The notes: generated by a model from the letters alone, not told the origin. DNA of 39,934 nt from an uncultured Oscillospiraceae bacterium (GCA_944385795.1 CALWYP010000110.1:1-39934), one strand, 5' to 3'. Counted from the first letter of the stretch, positions 6,000 to 14,350 are shown. Translations and numbers: made by a program.

Positions 6000-7073
6000 A
6001 TGGAAAACACGTCGATCCGCTGGTTCCTGGGCGCCAATTCGCGCCGGGGCTTCGCTTCGCTCTACCGCGGTTTCCCGCCGGAGGGGGCGTACCTGCATAT
6101 AATCAAGGGCGGGCCGGGCACGGGCAAGTCCTCGCTCATGCGGCGCATAGCCGCCGCGGCGCGTTCGGCCGGGCTGGGCGTGGAGTACATCCTGTGCTCC
6201 GGCGACCCGGACTCCCTGGACGCGGTGTATATACCCGAGCTGGGCGCAGCCTGGGCCGACGGCACGGCCCCGCACGCCCTCGAGCCGGAGGTCTTCGGCG
6301 CGGACGGGGCCTATCTGGACACCAGCCAGTGCTGCTCCCAGGCGCGGCTGCGGAGCGGGGCGGATGAGCTGCGCCGCCTCACGGAGGGCTACAGGCTCTG
6401 GTATTCGCGCGCCTATGAGCTGCTGGCCGCGGCGGCGGCCGTATCCCCGTCCATATCGGGCGCCTATCTGAGCGGCGAGGCGGCGGGATACGCGCGGAAG
6501 AGGGCCGCGGGCTTCATCTCCCGCGAGCTCGGCGGCTGCCGGGAAGGGGCCGTGGCGCGGCGCTATCTCGGCGGGCTGACCTGCGCGGGGCGGTACTTGC
6601 TTACGGACACCCTCGAGGCGCTCTGCCCGAGGCTCATACTGCTGGATAACCGGCTCGGCGCCGGCTTCGTCTTCACGGAAGAGCTCGCCAAGGCGGCGGA
6701 GGGGAGGGGGCTGGAGGCCGTGCTCTGCCCGCACTGGCTGGAGCCCGGGAAAACCGAGGCCGTGATCTTCCCCTCGCTGGGCCTTGGCTTCGCCGTGCTG
6801 GAGGGCGGGGCCGCCTATCCCGGGCGGCACAGGAGGCTGCACCTGGACAGGGCCGGGGGAGAGGAGCAGCGCGCCCTGGCGGGACAGCTCCGCGCCGACG
6901 AGAGGGCGGAGCGGGCGCTCCTGGAGCGGGCCGGCCAATCCCTGGCCGCGGCCAAGGCCGTGCACGACGGCCTGGAGGCCGCCGTGAAGCCCTCGCTGGA
7001 TTTCGCCGCCCTGGACGCCCTGGCGGAGAGGGAGATACGCGCCCTGGGCCTTGCGGCTCACTCGAAGCTGTGA
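6000..7073 (+). CDS. P-loop ATPase, PRK06851-like, with a degenerate second half
   Basis: This encodes 357 residues from ATG 6000, which has a GAGG/AAGG ribosome site; ATG 5979 in frame has none. The N-terminal half carries a clear Walker A, KGGPGTGKSSLM, then SGDPDSLDAVYIPELG, matching a family known in sporulating Firmicutes (function undefined). In that family the protein is normally an internal repeat with a second P-loop. Here the second half is recognisable (ELAKAAEGRGLEAVLCPHW, then FPSLGLGFAV), but the P-loop position reads DNRLGAGFVFTEEL, so it probably cannot bind ATP. The 3' end overlaps the convergent alaX-type gene by 16 bases. Confidence 0.8.
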   Translation: MENTSIRWFLGANSRRGFASLYRGFPPEGAYLHIIKGGPGTGKSSLMRRIAAAARSAGLGVEYILCSGDPDSLDAVYIPELGAAWADGTAPHALEPEVFGADGAYLDTSQCCSQARLRSGADELRRLTEGYRLWYSRAYELLAAAAAVSPSISGAYLSGEAAGYARKRAAGFISRELGGCREGAVARRYLGGLTCAGRYLLTDTLEALCPRLILLDNRLGAGFVFTEELAKAAEGRGLEAVLCPHWLEPGKTEAVIFPSLGLGFAVLEGGAAYPGRHRRLHLDRAGGEEQRALAGQLRADERAERALLERAGQSLAAAKAVHDGLEAAVKPSLDFAALDALAEREIRALGLAAHSKL

Positions 7074-8215
7074 GAGGCGAAGAAGGCCTCTATCTCCTCC
7101 CGGGAGGCGCGGGCGCTGCCCTGTATCCTGGCGGGGGAGCCGCCGCCGCGCCCGGCTATGCCGGAGTTTATCTCGCGCGCGGCCGCGCGCAGGTCGGCGC
7201 TGCGGCTGCCTATCATGTACCTGTAGTCCCCGTCGGCGCCGGTGAAGCCCGCGCAGACGCCGGAGCATTTGCTGACGCCCGCGTTGACCAGCTCCCGCAG
7301 GGTGACGGCGTCCAGATCCGGCTCGAAGAGGCAGAGGTTCCCCTCGCGCTCAGGCAGGGCCCCGGCCTTGAGGGCGAGTATATCCCGGCGCAGGCGGCCG
7401 ATCTCGGAGTGCATTTCCGCCGCCTCGCGCAGTACTCGCTCCACGGCCTGGGCGGTCTCCAGGCGCTTCGCGGAGAGGGCTGCGGAGACCGCTGCGTTGG
7501 CCGAGTGCAGCGCGGCGTAGTCGGAGTAGGCCGCCGCGCCGCAGACCAGGCTCAGCCTGGTGCCGCCGCGGTGGCGCATGGAGTCCACCGCCTTTATGAG
7601 CCCGACTTCCCCCGTGCGCGCGCAGTGCGGCGCGCAGCAGGCGCACAGGTCCACGCCTGGTATCTCCACTATGCGCACCCGGCCGTGCAGCTCCTTCTTG
7701 CTGCGGTAGTCCAGGGCGGAGAGCGCATCCCCGTCCGGCAGGAGGCTGTTCACGGCGATATCGCGCCAGACGGCGCGGTTGGCCTCGAGCTCGCAGCGCG
7801 CTATGTCCGCCGCGGAGAGCTCCACGGAGAAGTCCAGCGTCATATAGCCCCCGCCCATGTGGAAGCCCACGTTCTCGCCGTTATAGAGGCGGTGGACCGT
7901 GCCGGAGAAAATGTGCTCGCCGGTGTGCGACTGCATACGCGGGAACCTCAGCGCCCAGTCCACCGTCCCAGTAACGGTTTCGCCCACGCCGAGCGGGGCG
8001 GGGAGTATGTGCACGACAGTCTCGTCCTCCTCGCGCATACCTATGACCTCCAGCCCGCCCACGGTCCCGGAGTCGGCGTCCTGCCCGCCGCCTCCGGGGA
8101 AGAGCGCGGTCCTGTCGAGCACGACGGCCCAGGCCCCGCCCTCGGGCTCGCAGGAGACGACCCGGGCCTCGAAGGAGCGCAGCTCCCCGTCTGAATAGTA
8201 GAGTTTATCTGTCAA
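7058..8215 (-). CDS. AlaX-type alanyl-tRNA editing protein (long form with DHHA1 domain)
   Basis: This encodes 385 residues. I choose TTG 8215 (MTDKLYYSDG), which has GAGGTG six bases upstream; the GTG at 8224 lies within that ribosome site. The order is an OB-like N-terminal domain (FPGGGGQ), an editing domain with the zinc motif HTGEH (H97 and H101) plus a C...H pair (C193, H197), a coiled helical linker, and a C-terminal DHHA1-like domain (GRGGGSP). Free-standing AlaX proteins hydrolyse Ser (and Gly) mischarged onto tRNA-Ala. The aminoacylation domain is absent, so this is not an alanyl-tRNA synthetase. Confidence 0.9.
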   Translation of the reverse strand: MTDKLYYSDGELRSFEARVVSCEPEGGAWAVVLDRTALFPGGGGQDADSGTVGGLEVIGMREEDETVVHILPAPLGVGETVTGTVDWALRFPRMQSHTGEHIFSGTVHRLYNGENVGFHMGGGYMTLDFSVELSAADIARCELEANRAVWRDIAVNSLLPDGDALSALDYRSKKELHGRVRIVEIPGVDLCACCAPHCARTGEVGLIKAVDSMRHRGGTRLSLVCGAAAYSDYAALHSANAAVSAALSAKRLETAQAVERVLREAAEMHSEIGRLRRDILALKAGALPEREGNLCLFEPDLDAVTLRELVNAGVSKCSGVCAGFTGADGDYRYMIGSRSADLRAAAREINSGIAGRGGGSPARIQGSARASREEIEAFFASHSFE

Positions 8216-8233
8216 AGCTCTCACCTCGCTGGA

Positions 8234-8262
8234 ATTATACTATATTCATCCCGGCTTAACAA
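8234..8262 (-). promoter_or_regulatory. promoter for the AlaX-type gene
   Basis: On the minus strand, TTGTTA (8262-8257), 17 bases, then TATAAT (8239-8234). It is divergent from the glycosyltransferase promoter nearby. Confidence 0.75.
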
Positions 8263-8270
8263 CACCCGCC

Positions 8271-8299
8271 TTGACTCGGGCGGGGGGATAATATATAAT
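8271..8299 (+). promoter_or_regulatory. strong promoter of the polysaccharide operon
   Basis: TTGACT (8271-8276), 17 bases, then a perfect TATAAT (8294-8299). The expected start at about 8306-8307 leaves only about eight bases before the GTG at 8315, with no good ribosome site in between. Confidence 0.8.
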
Positions 8300-8314
8300 T
8301 GCTGGGATTGGACG

Positions 8315-9406
8315 GTGAGACGAACGAACATACTCTTCCTGATCAACTTTGCCGGCAAGGGCGGCTCCGAGAAATACGTCGAGGAGCTCGCGCGCATTTT
8401 CACGCGCCGCGGCGAGCGCTGCTTCCTCTGCTACAACGTCCCGGGGCAGCTCTGCTCCCGCATGGAGGCCCTGGGCATAGAGTGCGTGCAGCTGGGCATA
8501 TCCGCCCGGGGGGCGCTCAGGAGCGCCAGGGGGCTCGCCAATATCTGCCGCGAGCGGGAGATAGACGTCATACACGCCCAGTACCCGGCCGAGAACATCG
8601 TGGCGCTGCTCTCAAAGCGCTGGTACGCCAGGCCGAACGTGGTCTACACGGGCCACCTGACCATTGACGGCGGGGCGAAGTGGCGGATAATCAACCGCAT
8701 ATTTACTCCTAAGGACAAGGCCGTCATAGCCGTATGCTCCGCCGGGCGCGAGGCGCTTATACATAACGGCGTCTGCCCGGAGCGCATAGAGGTCATATAT
8801 AACGGCGTGGAGCCCTGCGCCGCACCCCGGCGGGACAAGTCCGCGAGGGCGGCGCTCGGCGTGGGCGAAGACGACTTCCTCATAAGCTGCTTCGCCCGCT
8901 GCTCGCCGGAGAAGGGCGTGCCCTTCCTCATAGACGCCATGGCGGCGCTCGCCGCTCGCACCGCAAGGCCCTTCAAGTGCCTGATATGCGGCGACGGCGA
9001 GCTCCTGGACGAGGCCAGGGCGCGCGTATGCGCGCTGGGCCTGGACGGCGTGGTCATCCTGCCCGGCTACCGCACGGATACGGCGGACATACTCGCCGCG
9101 AGCGACCTGTATGTGAACTCCTCGGCGAGCGAGGCGATGAGCTTCGCCCTGCTGGAGGCCATGAACGCCGGCCTGCCCCTGGTCGTGACCGACCTGCCCG
9201 GCAACCGCGAGCTCGCGCTCGACGCGGACTACCCCTGCGGCCTCACGGCCGGTTACGGCGACGCCGCGGGCTTCGCCGCCGCGGTGGAGCGGATGATGGC
9301 CGGGCCGGAGCTCTATGCGCGCTGCTCCGCCAACGCCCTCGCGCGGATAAGGCGGGACTTCGACATAGAGAAGCTGGCCGCAAAGACACTCGAAACCTAC
9401 AGATAA
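8315..9406 (+). CDS. GT4-family glycosyltransferase
   Basis: This encodes 363 residues from GTG 8315. The GT-B fold is evident: an N-terminal LINFAGKGGSEKYVEELA loop and a C-terminal half with RCSPEKGVPFLIDAM, LPGYRTDTADILAASDLYV and the E-x7-E element SEAMSFALLEAMNAG that holds the sugar nucleotide. It transfers a sugar from a nucleotide donor to a lipid-linked or growing glycan at the inner face of the membrane. It heads a three-gene operon with a DUF4330 protein and an O-antigen-ligase-like protein, which points to a surface polysaccharide or teichoic-acid-like polymer. The donor and acceptor cannot be inferred. Confidence 0.9.
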   Translation: MRRTNILFLINFAGKGGSEKYVEELARIFTRRGERCFLCYNVPGQLCSRMEALGIECVQLGISARGALRSARGLANICREREIDVIHAQYPAENIVALLSKRWYARPNVVYTGHLTIDGGAKWRIINRIFTPKDKAVIAVCSAGREALIHNGVCPERIEVIYNGVEPCAAPRRDKSARAALGVGEDDFLISCFARCSPEKGVPFLIDAMAALAARTARPFKCLICGDGELLDEARARVCALGLDGVVILPGYRTDTADILAASDLYVNSSASEAMSFALLEAMNAGLPLVVTDLPGNRELALDADYPCGLTAGYGDAAGFAAAVERMMAGPELYARCSANALARIRRDFDIEKLAAKTLETYR

Positions 9407-9421
9407 CTACGGAGGCGCAAC

Positions 9422-9904
9422 ATGATAGACGAAAAAGGCAGACTCTTCGGAAAGGTCAACATAGTCGACCTGATAATCGTAATAATAGTCCTCGCCGCGG
9501 CCGCGTTCATCGGCATGAGGCTCTTCGGGCCCGAGAGCGAGATAGCCAACACGGAAAAGGTGCGTATCACCATGTTCTGCGAGGAGAGCCCGGTCTACGT
9601 TACCGACCAGCTTGAGGCCGGCTGCGAGGCCTGGGACGCGGAGAACCAGGTAACCCTCGGCGTGCTCCAGAGCTGGACGCTGGGCGACTCCAAGAGCGCC
9701 GTCACGGACGAAAAGGGCGAAGTGGTGGAGATTTCCCGCTCCGGCTACCACTCCGTGACCCTCGTCTGCGAGGGCGAAGGCGTGGTGGGCAGCCACGGCG
9801 TCACCATAGGCAACGCCCTCTACGCGATAGGGCAGAGCGCCAGCGTCTATTTCGGGGACTGCAAGCTCTTCCTGGACATCAGCGGCATAGAGGTCATATC
9901 CTGA
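9422..9904 (+). CDS. DUF4330 family membrane-anchored protein
   Basis: This encodes 160 residues. The ATG at 9422 follows GGAGG and lies 15 bases after the glycosyltransferase stop. The opening MIDEKGRLFGKVNIVDLIIV is the DUF4330 signature. One transmembrane helix spans about residues 14-33, and the remaining ~125 residues, presumably outside the membrane, form a beta-rich domain. The family is repeatedly found in polysaccharide clusters of Firmicutes and cyanobacteria, but its role is unknown. Position between a glycosyltransferase and a polymer ligase suggests it supports export or assembly. Confidence 0.85.
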   Translation: MIDEKGRLFGKVNIVDLIIVIIVLAAAAFIGMRLFGPESEIANTEKVRITMFCEESPVYVTDQLEAGCEAWDAENQVTLGVLQSWTLGDSKSAVTDEKGEVVEISRSGYHSVTLVCEGEGVVGSHGVTIGNALYAIGQSASVYFGDCKLFLDISGIEVIS

Positions 9905-9934
9905 AGCGCCGGGCGCAAAGCGAGGTGAGGTCTG

Positions 9935-11443
9935 TTGCTCGCCAACAGCGTAATAGGTAAGCTCTATTCCTTCTGGCTGTGCAGCGCCATTTTCGGAGCG
10001 CTGCGCGGCGTCTACCGCTTCTTCGCAAACGCCTGGGCCAACAGCGCCTTCGTGCGCGCCCTGGGCCGCCCCTCGAGGGCGGAGCGCGCCTACGCGGGGA
10101 GCGTCATAGGCCGGGCAATAAACGCCGTCTGGGGCGCGCTCACGCGGCTGTGCGCGCGGGTGATGCGCGCCCTCGCCGTCCCCGCCGGGGGCAGCGTCAT
10201 TGTGCGCTGGTGCTCGGGCTCGCGCGTGCTGGATTTTGAGTTCCTGCTCGGCGCGTACTTCTTCGTGATGTTCTGCGCGCCGCATTCGATGTGGTCGAAC
10301 TCCTACGCCCTGCTCGCGGCCGCGGGGCTCTTCGGGCTCTACTTCCTCATGGCCGCCGCCGGGACGAGGGAGAGCGTAAGCCCGCTCGCCCTGGGCTTCC
10401 CCTTCCTGCTCTTCGTGCTCGCCTGCCCGCTGAGCCTTATTTTCACGACGGACATGGGCGACAGCCTGCGCGTGATGCTCTTCTTCATAGCGGCCTTCCT
10501 CTTCGCCTACGTCTTTATGGCGGACATGGCCGACGCAAAGAGGCTCGGCCGGCTCATGCGCTGGATATACTTCACGGTGCTCGCAACGGCGCTCTACGCC
10601 TTTTACCAGCGCGCCGTGGGCGTGGAGGTGAGCGCCTCGCTCACCGACCTCTCGCTCAACTCCGGTGTGCCCGGGCGGGTGTATTCCACGCTCGACAACG
10701 CGAACAATTACGCCGAGTTCCTGGTGCTCTTCACGCCGCTGTCCGCGGCCTGGGCCATGCAGAGGGAGAACCCGACGGCGAGGTTCTTCGCCTGCTGCGG
10801 CCTCGCGCTGCCGCTGCTCGCCCTGGTCATGACCTATTCGCGCTCCGGCTGGCTCTCGATTGCCGCGGCCGCAGCCGTCTTCGTCTATTACTACGACAAG
10901 CGGCTGGTGCCCCCGGCCGTTGTCCTGGCCATACTGGCCCTGCCGTTTTTGCCGGACAGCATTATGACGAGGCTGCTGACCATCTTCAACCCCGCGGACT
11001 CCTCGGCGAGCTTCCGCATCCTCGTCTGGCAGGGCGTGCTCGGCCTGCTGGCCGACTTCGGCCTCACGGGCATAGGCATGGGCCCGTACACCTTCGCCAA
11101 CATCTTCCCGCTCTACGCCGTAAACGAGCACACGACCGCCGTCGTACACAGCCAGATGCTCTATCTCGAGCTGCCGCTGGAGTGGGGCCTCGTGGGCTTT
11201 GTGGGCATGATGTGGCTCATGCTCCGGCACGTCAAGGACTGCGCCTTCGCCGTCTCGCGCGCGGCCTGCCCGCGCCGCGGCGTGCCCCTCGCCCAGACTG
11301 CCTGCCTCGCGGGCTTCTGCGGCATCGCCGTGCTCTCCGTCTTTGAGTACATCTGGTACTACCCCAGGATACTCTTCGCGTTCTTTATCCTGCTGGGCGT
11401 GTCCATGGCGGCGCTGCGGACGCGTCGCGCCGGGCAAGAATAA
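9935..11443 (+). CDS. O-antigen ligase/polymerase-like membrane protein (WaaL/Wzy type)
   Basis: This encodes 502 residues from TTG 9935, with GAGGTGAGG just upstream. About ten to eleven hydrophobic helices are visible. The family landmarks are a run of paired helices, a NNYAEFLVLF segment, TYSRSGWLSIAAA, and a large loop holding SSASFRILVWQGVLGLL and GIGMGPYTFANIFP before HSQMLYLELPLEWGLVG. These proteins polymerise lipid-linked repeat units or ligate finished glycans on the outer face of the membrane. Residues 1-100 form an extra N-terminal part with further hydrophobic segments. It is the last gene of the operon, and a strong terminator follows. Confidence 0.88.
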   Translation: MLANSVIGKLYSFWLCSAIFGALRGVYRFFANAWANSAFVRALGRPSRAERAYAGSVIGRAINAVWGALTRLCARVMRALAVPAGGSVIVRWCSGSRVLDFEFLLGAYFFVMFCAPHSMWSNSYALLAAAGLFGLYFLMAAAGTRESVSPLALGFPFLLFVLACPLSLIFTTDMGDSLRVMLFFIAAFLFAYVFMADMADAKRLGRLMRWIYFTVLATALYAFYQRAVGVEVSASLTDLSLNSGVPGRVYSTLDNANNYAEFLVLFTPLSAAWAMQRENPTARFFACCGLALPLLALVMTYSRSGWLSIAAAAAVFVYYYDKRLVPPAVVLAILALPFLPDSIMTRLLTIFNPADSSASFRILVWQGVLGLLADFGLTGIGMGPYTFANIFPLYAVNEHTTAVVHSQMLYLELPLEWGLVGFVGMMWLMLRHVKDCAFAVSRAACPRRGVPLAQTACLAGFCGIAVLSVFEYIWYYPRILFAFFILLGVSMAALRTRRAGQE

Positions 11444-11447
11444 TCAA

Positions 11448-11485
11448 ACCGCCCCGGAATCAACCAATTCCGGGGCGGTATTTTT
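11448..11485. terminator. bidirectional intrinsic terminator
   Basis: A 13-bp perfect stem (11448-11460 with 11467-11479) has loop CAACCA, then ATTTTTA on the plus strand and TTTGATT on the minus strand. It serves the polysaccharide operon and the convergent P-II-like gene. Confidence 0.9.
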
Positions 11486-11524
11486 ACGCGGCGCATCGGG
11501 GCCGCGGCCCGGCAAAATCCCGGG

Positions 11525-12193
11525 CTAGTCTATATCCTCCCTCAGCCCGGCGGCGGCGCTGATGGGCAGGGAGAAGGTGACGGCGCCGGTCGGGGTGCCG
11601 GGGCCGCAGCCGGCGTTGATGGCGCGCATTATTCCGGCCTTATGGGCGCTGCGGGCGACTATGAGGACGATCTCCTTCTCGTCGGCGAGGGATACGCCGA
11701 GGAAGCGGCCGCTCAGCCTCCCGCCCGTGCCCTTCGCGTGGAGCACGGTGCCGCCTGAGGCCCCCGCGGCGCGGGCGGCGTCCATGACGGTGTCGGTAAA
11801 GCCCTCGTTGATTATGGACACAATGAGCTCGTGCTCAAAATTCATGCTCGGCGCGGCGGAATCCATCTCCGCGCCGCCGGATAAGAAAGCCAAGGTACGT
11901 CCACCTCCTGCGGATTTGATAGGTATGGCAAGCATGATGCCGTTGCCGGGTATGTCTATGAACAGCCTCCTCTTGGCCGAGCGTATGAGCCCGGGCGTGA
12001 GCCCGCCGGGCGCGAAGGTCATGAGCAGGGCCTTGTCCGAGGCCTCCAGCCCGTAGAGGTCCAGGGCCTCGTTGGCCGCCGTGCCCCGGGCGAGCACGGT
12101 GAGCACCACGCTTACGCCGTGGGATTCAAAGAGGGAGGACATGTCCTTCTCCCTGTCCCTGTCGACTATGGACAGTATCATGTCAAGTATCAT
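11525..12193 (-). CDS. P-II-like signalling protein (tandem halves) linked to DUF1538
   Basis: This encodes 222 residues with ATG 12193 overlapping the DUF1538 stop by four bases (ATGA), so translation is coupled. Two similar P-II-like halves are visible: residues 1-105 (ILSIVDRDREKD ... MLAIPIKS) and 115-215 (ELIVSIINEGFTD ... EIVLIVARSAHKAGIMRAINAG). P-II proteins sense ATP/ADP and small effectors and bind membrane transporters, as GlnB/GlnK do with AmtB. By analogy this one would gate its DUF1538 partner. The canonical T-loop uridylylation Tyr is not recognisable. The effector is unknown. Confidence 0.8.
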   Translation of the reverse strand: MILDMILSIVDRDREKDMSSLFESHGVSVVLTVLARGTAANEALDLYGLEASDKALLMTFAPGGLTPGLIRSAKRRLFIDIPGNGIMLAIPIKSAGGGRTLAFLSGGAEMDSAAPSMNFEHELIVSIINEGFTDTVMDAARAAGASGGTVLHAKGTGGRLSGRFLGVSLADEKEIVLIVARSAHKAGIMRAINAGCGPGTPTGAVTFSLPISAAAGLREDID

Positions 12194-13731
12194 GACGCAG
12201 CCCCCCAGAGTTCTATGACGTCCTCGCCTGCGGCGTCCGCCGCGGCGGCGAGCTCGGCCTCCTGCCTCTCCATCCGCCTCTCGCGCAGCTTATACGCCGC
12301 GCCCATGGCCTGGACGGTGATGAGCGGGGTCATGGCCACCATGGCCACAAGGCCGAAGGCGTCGGTCATCACGTTCCCGCCCAGGGCCTCGCTCGCGCCC
12401 ATGGCGAGGGGCAGCATGAACGCGGCCGTCATGGGCCCGCTGGCCACGCCGCCGGAGTCAAAGGCTATGGCGGTAAAGAGCTTGGGCACAAAGAAGCTCA
12501 GCGCCAGCGCTATCGCATAGCCGGGCAGCAGGAACCAGAGTATATTTATGCCCGTCAACACCCTCACCAGGGCGAGGCCGTTGCCCAGGGCCACGGCCAG
12601 GGACAGGCTCAGCCCCATCGCGCGGGCGCTTATCGCGCCTGAGCTCATCTCCTCCACCTGGCGGTTGAGGACGTGTACGGCGGGCTCGGCGCGTATTATG
12701 AACCAGCCCAGGAGCATGGCTATGGGCGCCAGCGCCCAGCGCGCCCCGCCCGAGGCGAGGGCCGAGCCCAGGTAAGTGCCCAGGGGCGAAAAGCCCACGT
12801 TTACTCCGGCAAGGAAGAGGGTGAGCCCCGCGTAGGTATACAGCACGCCTATGATTATCTTGGTAAAGGGAAGCCGCCTCAGATGCAGGCAGGCCGCCTG
12901 GAATATCAGGAAGATGATTACTATGGGGGCGAGGGCCATGCCCGTTTCCAGAAGGTAATGGGGCAGGGAGGATATGTAGCTCGCGCCCAGCTCCAGCGTG
13001 TCGCCCCAGGAGGGCAGGGCCTGGGCCTGGGACGCGCCGCCCGCGCCGGGATTTATAAAGCCCAGCAGCAGCACAGCCAGCACGGGGCCTATGGAGCACA
13101 GGCCCACGAGGCCGAAGGAGTCGCTCTCCGCGTTCCTGTCCGAGCGTATTGACGCTACGCCGGCGCCCATGGCCATTATGAACGGGACGGTCATAGGCCC
13201 CGTGGTAACCCCTCCCGAGTCGAAGGCCACGGAGAGGAATCCCGCGTCGGACACGCCCGCAAGTATGAACACGAGGGCGTAGAAGCCCAATAAGAGCCAT
13301 CTGAGCTCCACGCCGTACAGTATGCGCAGCATGGACGTAGACAGGAAGAAGCCCACGCCCGCGCTCACCGTGAGCATGAGCAGCCAGGTGTCTATATGCG
13401 GCACGGAGACGGCGAGCACCTGTAAATCCGGCTCGGCTATGGTTATCGCCGCGCCAAGCAGGAAGCTCAGCGCGGTTATAAGCGGTACGGAGCGCGTTTT
13501 TGTAATCCGCGCGCCTATATGCGTGCCAATGGGCGTCATGCTCGCGTCCGTGCCCAGGGTGAACAGGCCCATGCCGGCCACCAGCATCGCCGCCGCGACT
13601 ATAAAGGCCAGCATCAGGCCCGAGGGCACGGGCACCGCCATAAGGCTCAGCAGCGCGACTATAAGCGCCAGGGGCAGAACCGAGCCCGCCGCTTCTTTGA
13701 TTTTCTCCGGTAGTATCGTCTTTACTCTCAT
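12190..13731 (-). CDS. DUF1538 membrane transporter-like protein (internal duplication)
   Basis: This encodes 513 residues; the ATG at 13731 has GGGAGG upstream. It is very hydrophobic, with about 12-14 helices arranged as two homologous halves. Each half carries the same core motif: AFDSGGVTTGPMTVPF near residue 180 and AFDSGGVASGPMTAAF near 425. That Ser/Gly-rich re-entrant-like motif is the hallmark of DUF1538. The repeat suggests an inverted-repeat transporter or channel, but the substrate is unknown. The coupled P-II-like gene downstream strongly implies regulation by nucleotide or nitrogen status. The C-terminal 35 residues are charged and cytoplasmic. Confidence 0.87.
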   Translation of the reverse strand: MRVKTILPEKIKEAAGSVLPLALIVALLSLMAVPVPSGLMLAFIVAAAMLVAGMGLFTLGTDASMTPIGTHIGARITKTRSVPLITALSFLLGAAITIAEPDLQVLAVSVPHIDTWLLMLTVSAGVGFFLSTSMLRILYGVELRWLLLGFYALVFILAGVSDAGFLSVAFDSGGVTTGPMTVPFIMAMGAGVASIRSDRNAESDSFGLVGLCSIGPVLAVLLLGFINPGAGGASQAQALPSWGDTLELGASYISSLPHYLLETGMALAPIVIIFLIFQAACLHLRRLPFTKIIIGVLYTYAGLTLFLAGVNVGFSPLGTYLGSALASGGARWALAPIAMLLGWFIIRAEPAVHVLNRQVEEMSSGAISARAMGLSLSLAVALGNGLALVRVLTGINILWFLLPGYAIALALSFFVPKLFTAIAFDSGGVASGPMTAAFMLPLAMGASEALGGNVMTDAFGLVAMVAMTPLITVQAMGAAYKLRERRMERQEAELAAAADAAGEDVIELWGAAS

Positions 13732-13829
13732 TATACCTCCCTGTGCAAATAGTATGGAAATCTAAAGCCCGCGGTTTGCGCCCGCTGCCGGGCGGCGGGG
13801 CTGCCGCCCGCGCGAAGGCCCGCCGTTTG

Positions 13830-14204
13830 TCAGCGGGCGCAGCCCGCCGCAGGGCAGGTGATACGCATGAGGTCCTCGATAACGTCGTGCAGCAGCCGGG
13901 CCTCGGGCGTGTCGGCGGCCTTGTAGTATACCTCCTTGCCCACGCGGCGCGAGACGACGAGCCCCGCGTTCTTCAGCTGCCTGAGATGGTGAGAGACGGC
14001 GGGAGAGGACATCTCCACTATCGCCGAAATATTGATGACGCACTCCTCACAGTGGCACAGCAGCCAGAATATCCGCATCCTGCTGTTGTCGTCCAGGAGC
14101 TTGAATATGTCGGAAACCTTCTGGAATTCCGCGACAAGCGGCATCCGCTCGCATACGCTCTGCGCCGCCCCGCCGTGGTCGTGCGGCAGCTTCGTGTTCG
14201 CCAA
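13830..14204 (-). CDS. ArsR/SmtB-family metal-responsive repressor
   Basis: This encodes 124 residues from TTG 14204, with GGAGGG upstream. The winged helix-turn-helix is clear (DNSRMRIFWLL, SSPAVSHHLRQLKNAGLV, RRVGKEVYYKA). Potential metal ligands are HDH near the N-terminus, C..C in CHCEECVINIS (the alpha-3 position used by CadC-type sensors) and a C-terminal CPAAGC. Metal binding would release DNA. The divergent neighbour is a Zn/Cd-type P-type ATPase with a separate HMA domain, so Zn, Cd or Pb sensing is most likely. Related AT-rich dyads lie in both promoters. Confidence 0.9.
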   Translation of the reverse strand: MANTKLPHDHGGAAQSVCERMPLVAEFQKVSDIFKLLDDNSRMRIFWLLCHCEECVINISAIVEMSSPAVSHHLRQLKNAGLVVSRRVGKEVYYKAADTPEARLLHDVIEDLMRITCPAAGCAR

Positions 14205-14217
14205 GTCTATCCCTCCG

Positions 14218-14282
14218 CTTAAATATTGCTTACTCCTTTAATAATAACATGCCGCGCCCAAAATTTAAAGCAAAAATATTTT
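14218..14282 (-). promoter_or_regulatory. arsR-type promoter region with two operator-like sites
   Basis: On the minus strand a TATTAT -10 lies at 14246-14241, 17 bases from a weak TTTAAA. TAAGCAATATTTAAG reads on the minus strand at 14232-14218, between promoter and start. TAAAGCAAAAATATTTT reads on the plus strand at 14266-14282, next to the -35. Both resemble the dyad at 14331-14350. Confidence 0.5.
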
Positions 14283-14292
14283 CCCGAGCCCC

Positions 14293-14350
14293 TTGACAAT
14301 GCCGCCGTATGTGTTATACTTCAGTTAGACGATTAAGCAAACGTTTAATC
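14293..14350 (+). promoter_or_regulatory. metal-efflux promoter with repressor dyad
   Basis: TTGACA (14293-14298), 16 bases, then TATACT (14315-14320). The inverted repeat GATTAAGCAAACGTTTAATC lies at 14331-14350, just after the expected transcript start, where a bound ArsR-type repressor would block transcription. Confidence 0.75.

Noticed and set aside
5964-7268. A 434-codon open frame opposite the PRK06851-like ATPase.
   Set aside because: Arg/Gly/Leu-rich shadow frame without a start site or homology; the P-loop protein on the plus strand explains the region.
7058-8215. A truncated alanyl-tRNA synthetase pseudogene.
   Set aside because: The protein is a complete AlaX long form with its own start, promoter and both zinc-binding halves; the missing catalytic core is normal for AlaX.
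9407-11437. A 676-codon open frame antisense to the polysaccharide operon.
   Set aside because: The translation is dominated by Glu, Arg, Ala and Gly typical of a reversed GC-rich membrane gene, and it spans gene boundaries on the real strand.
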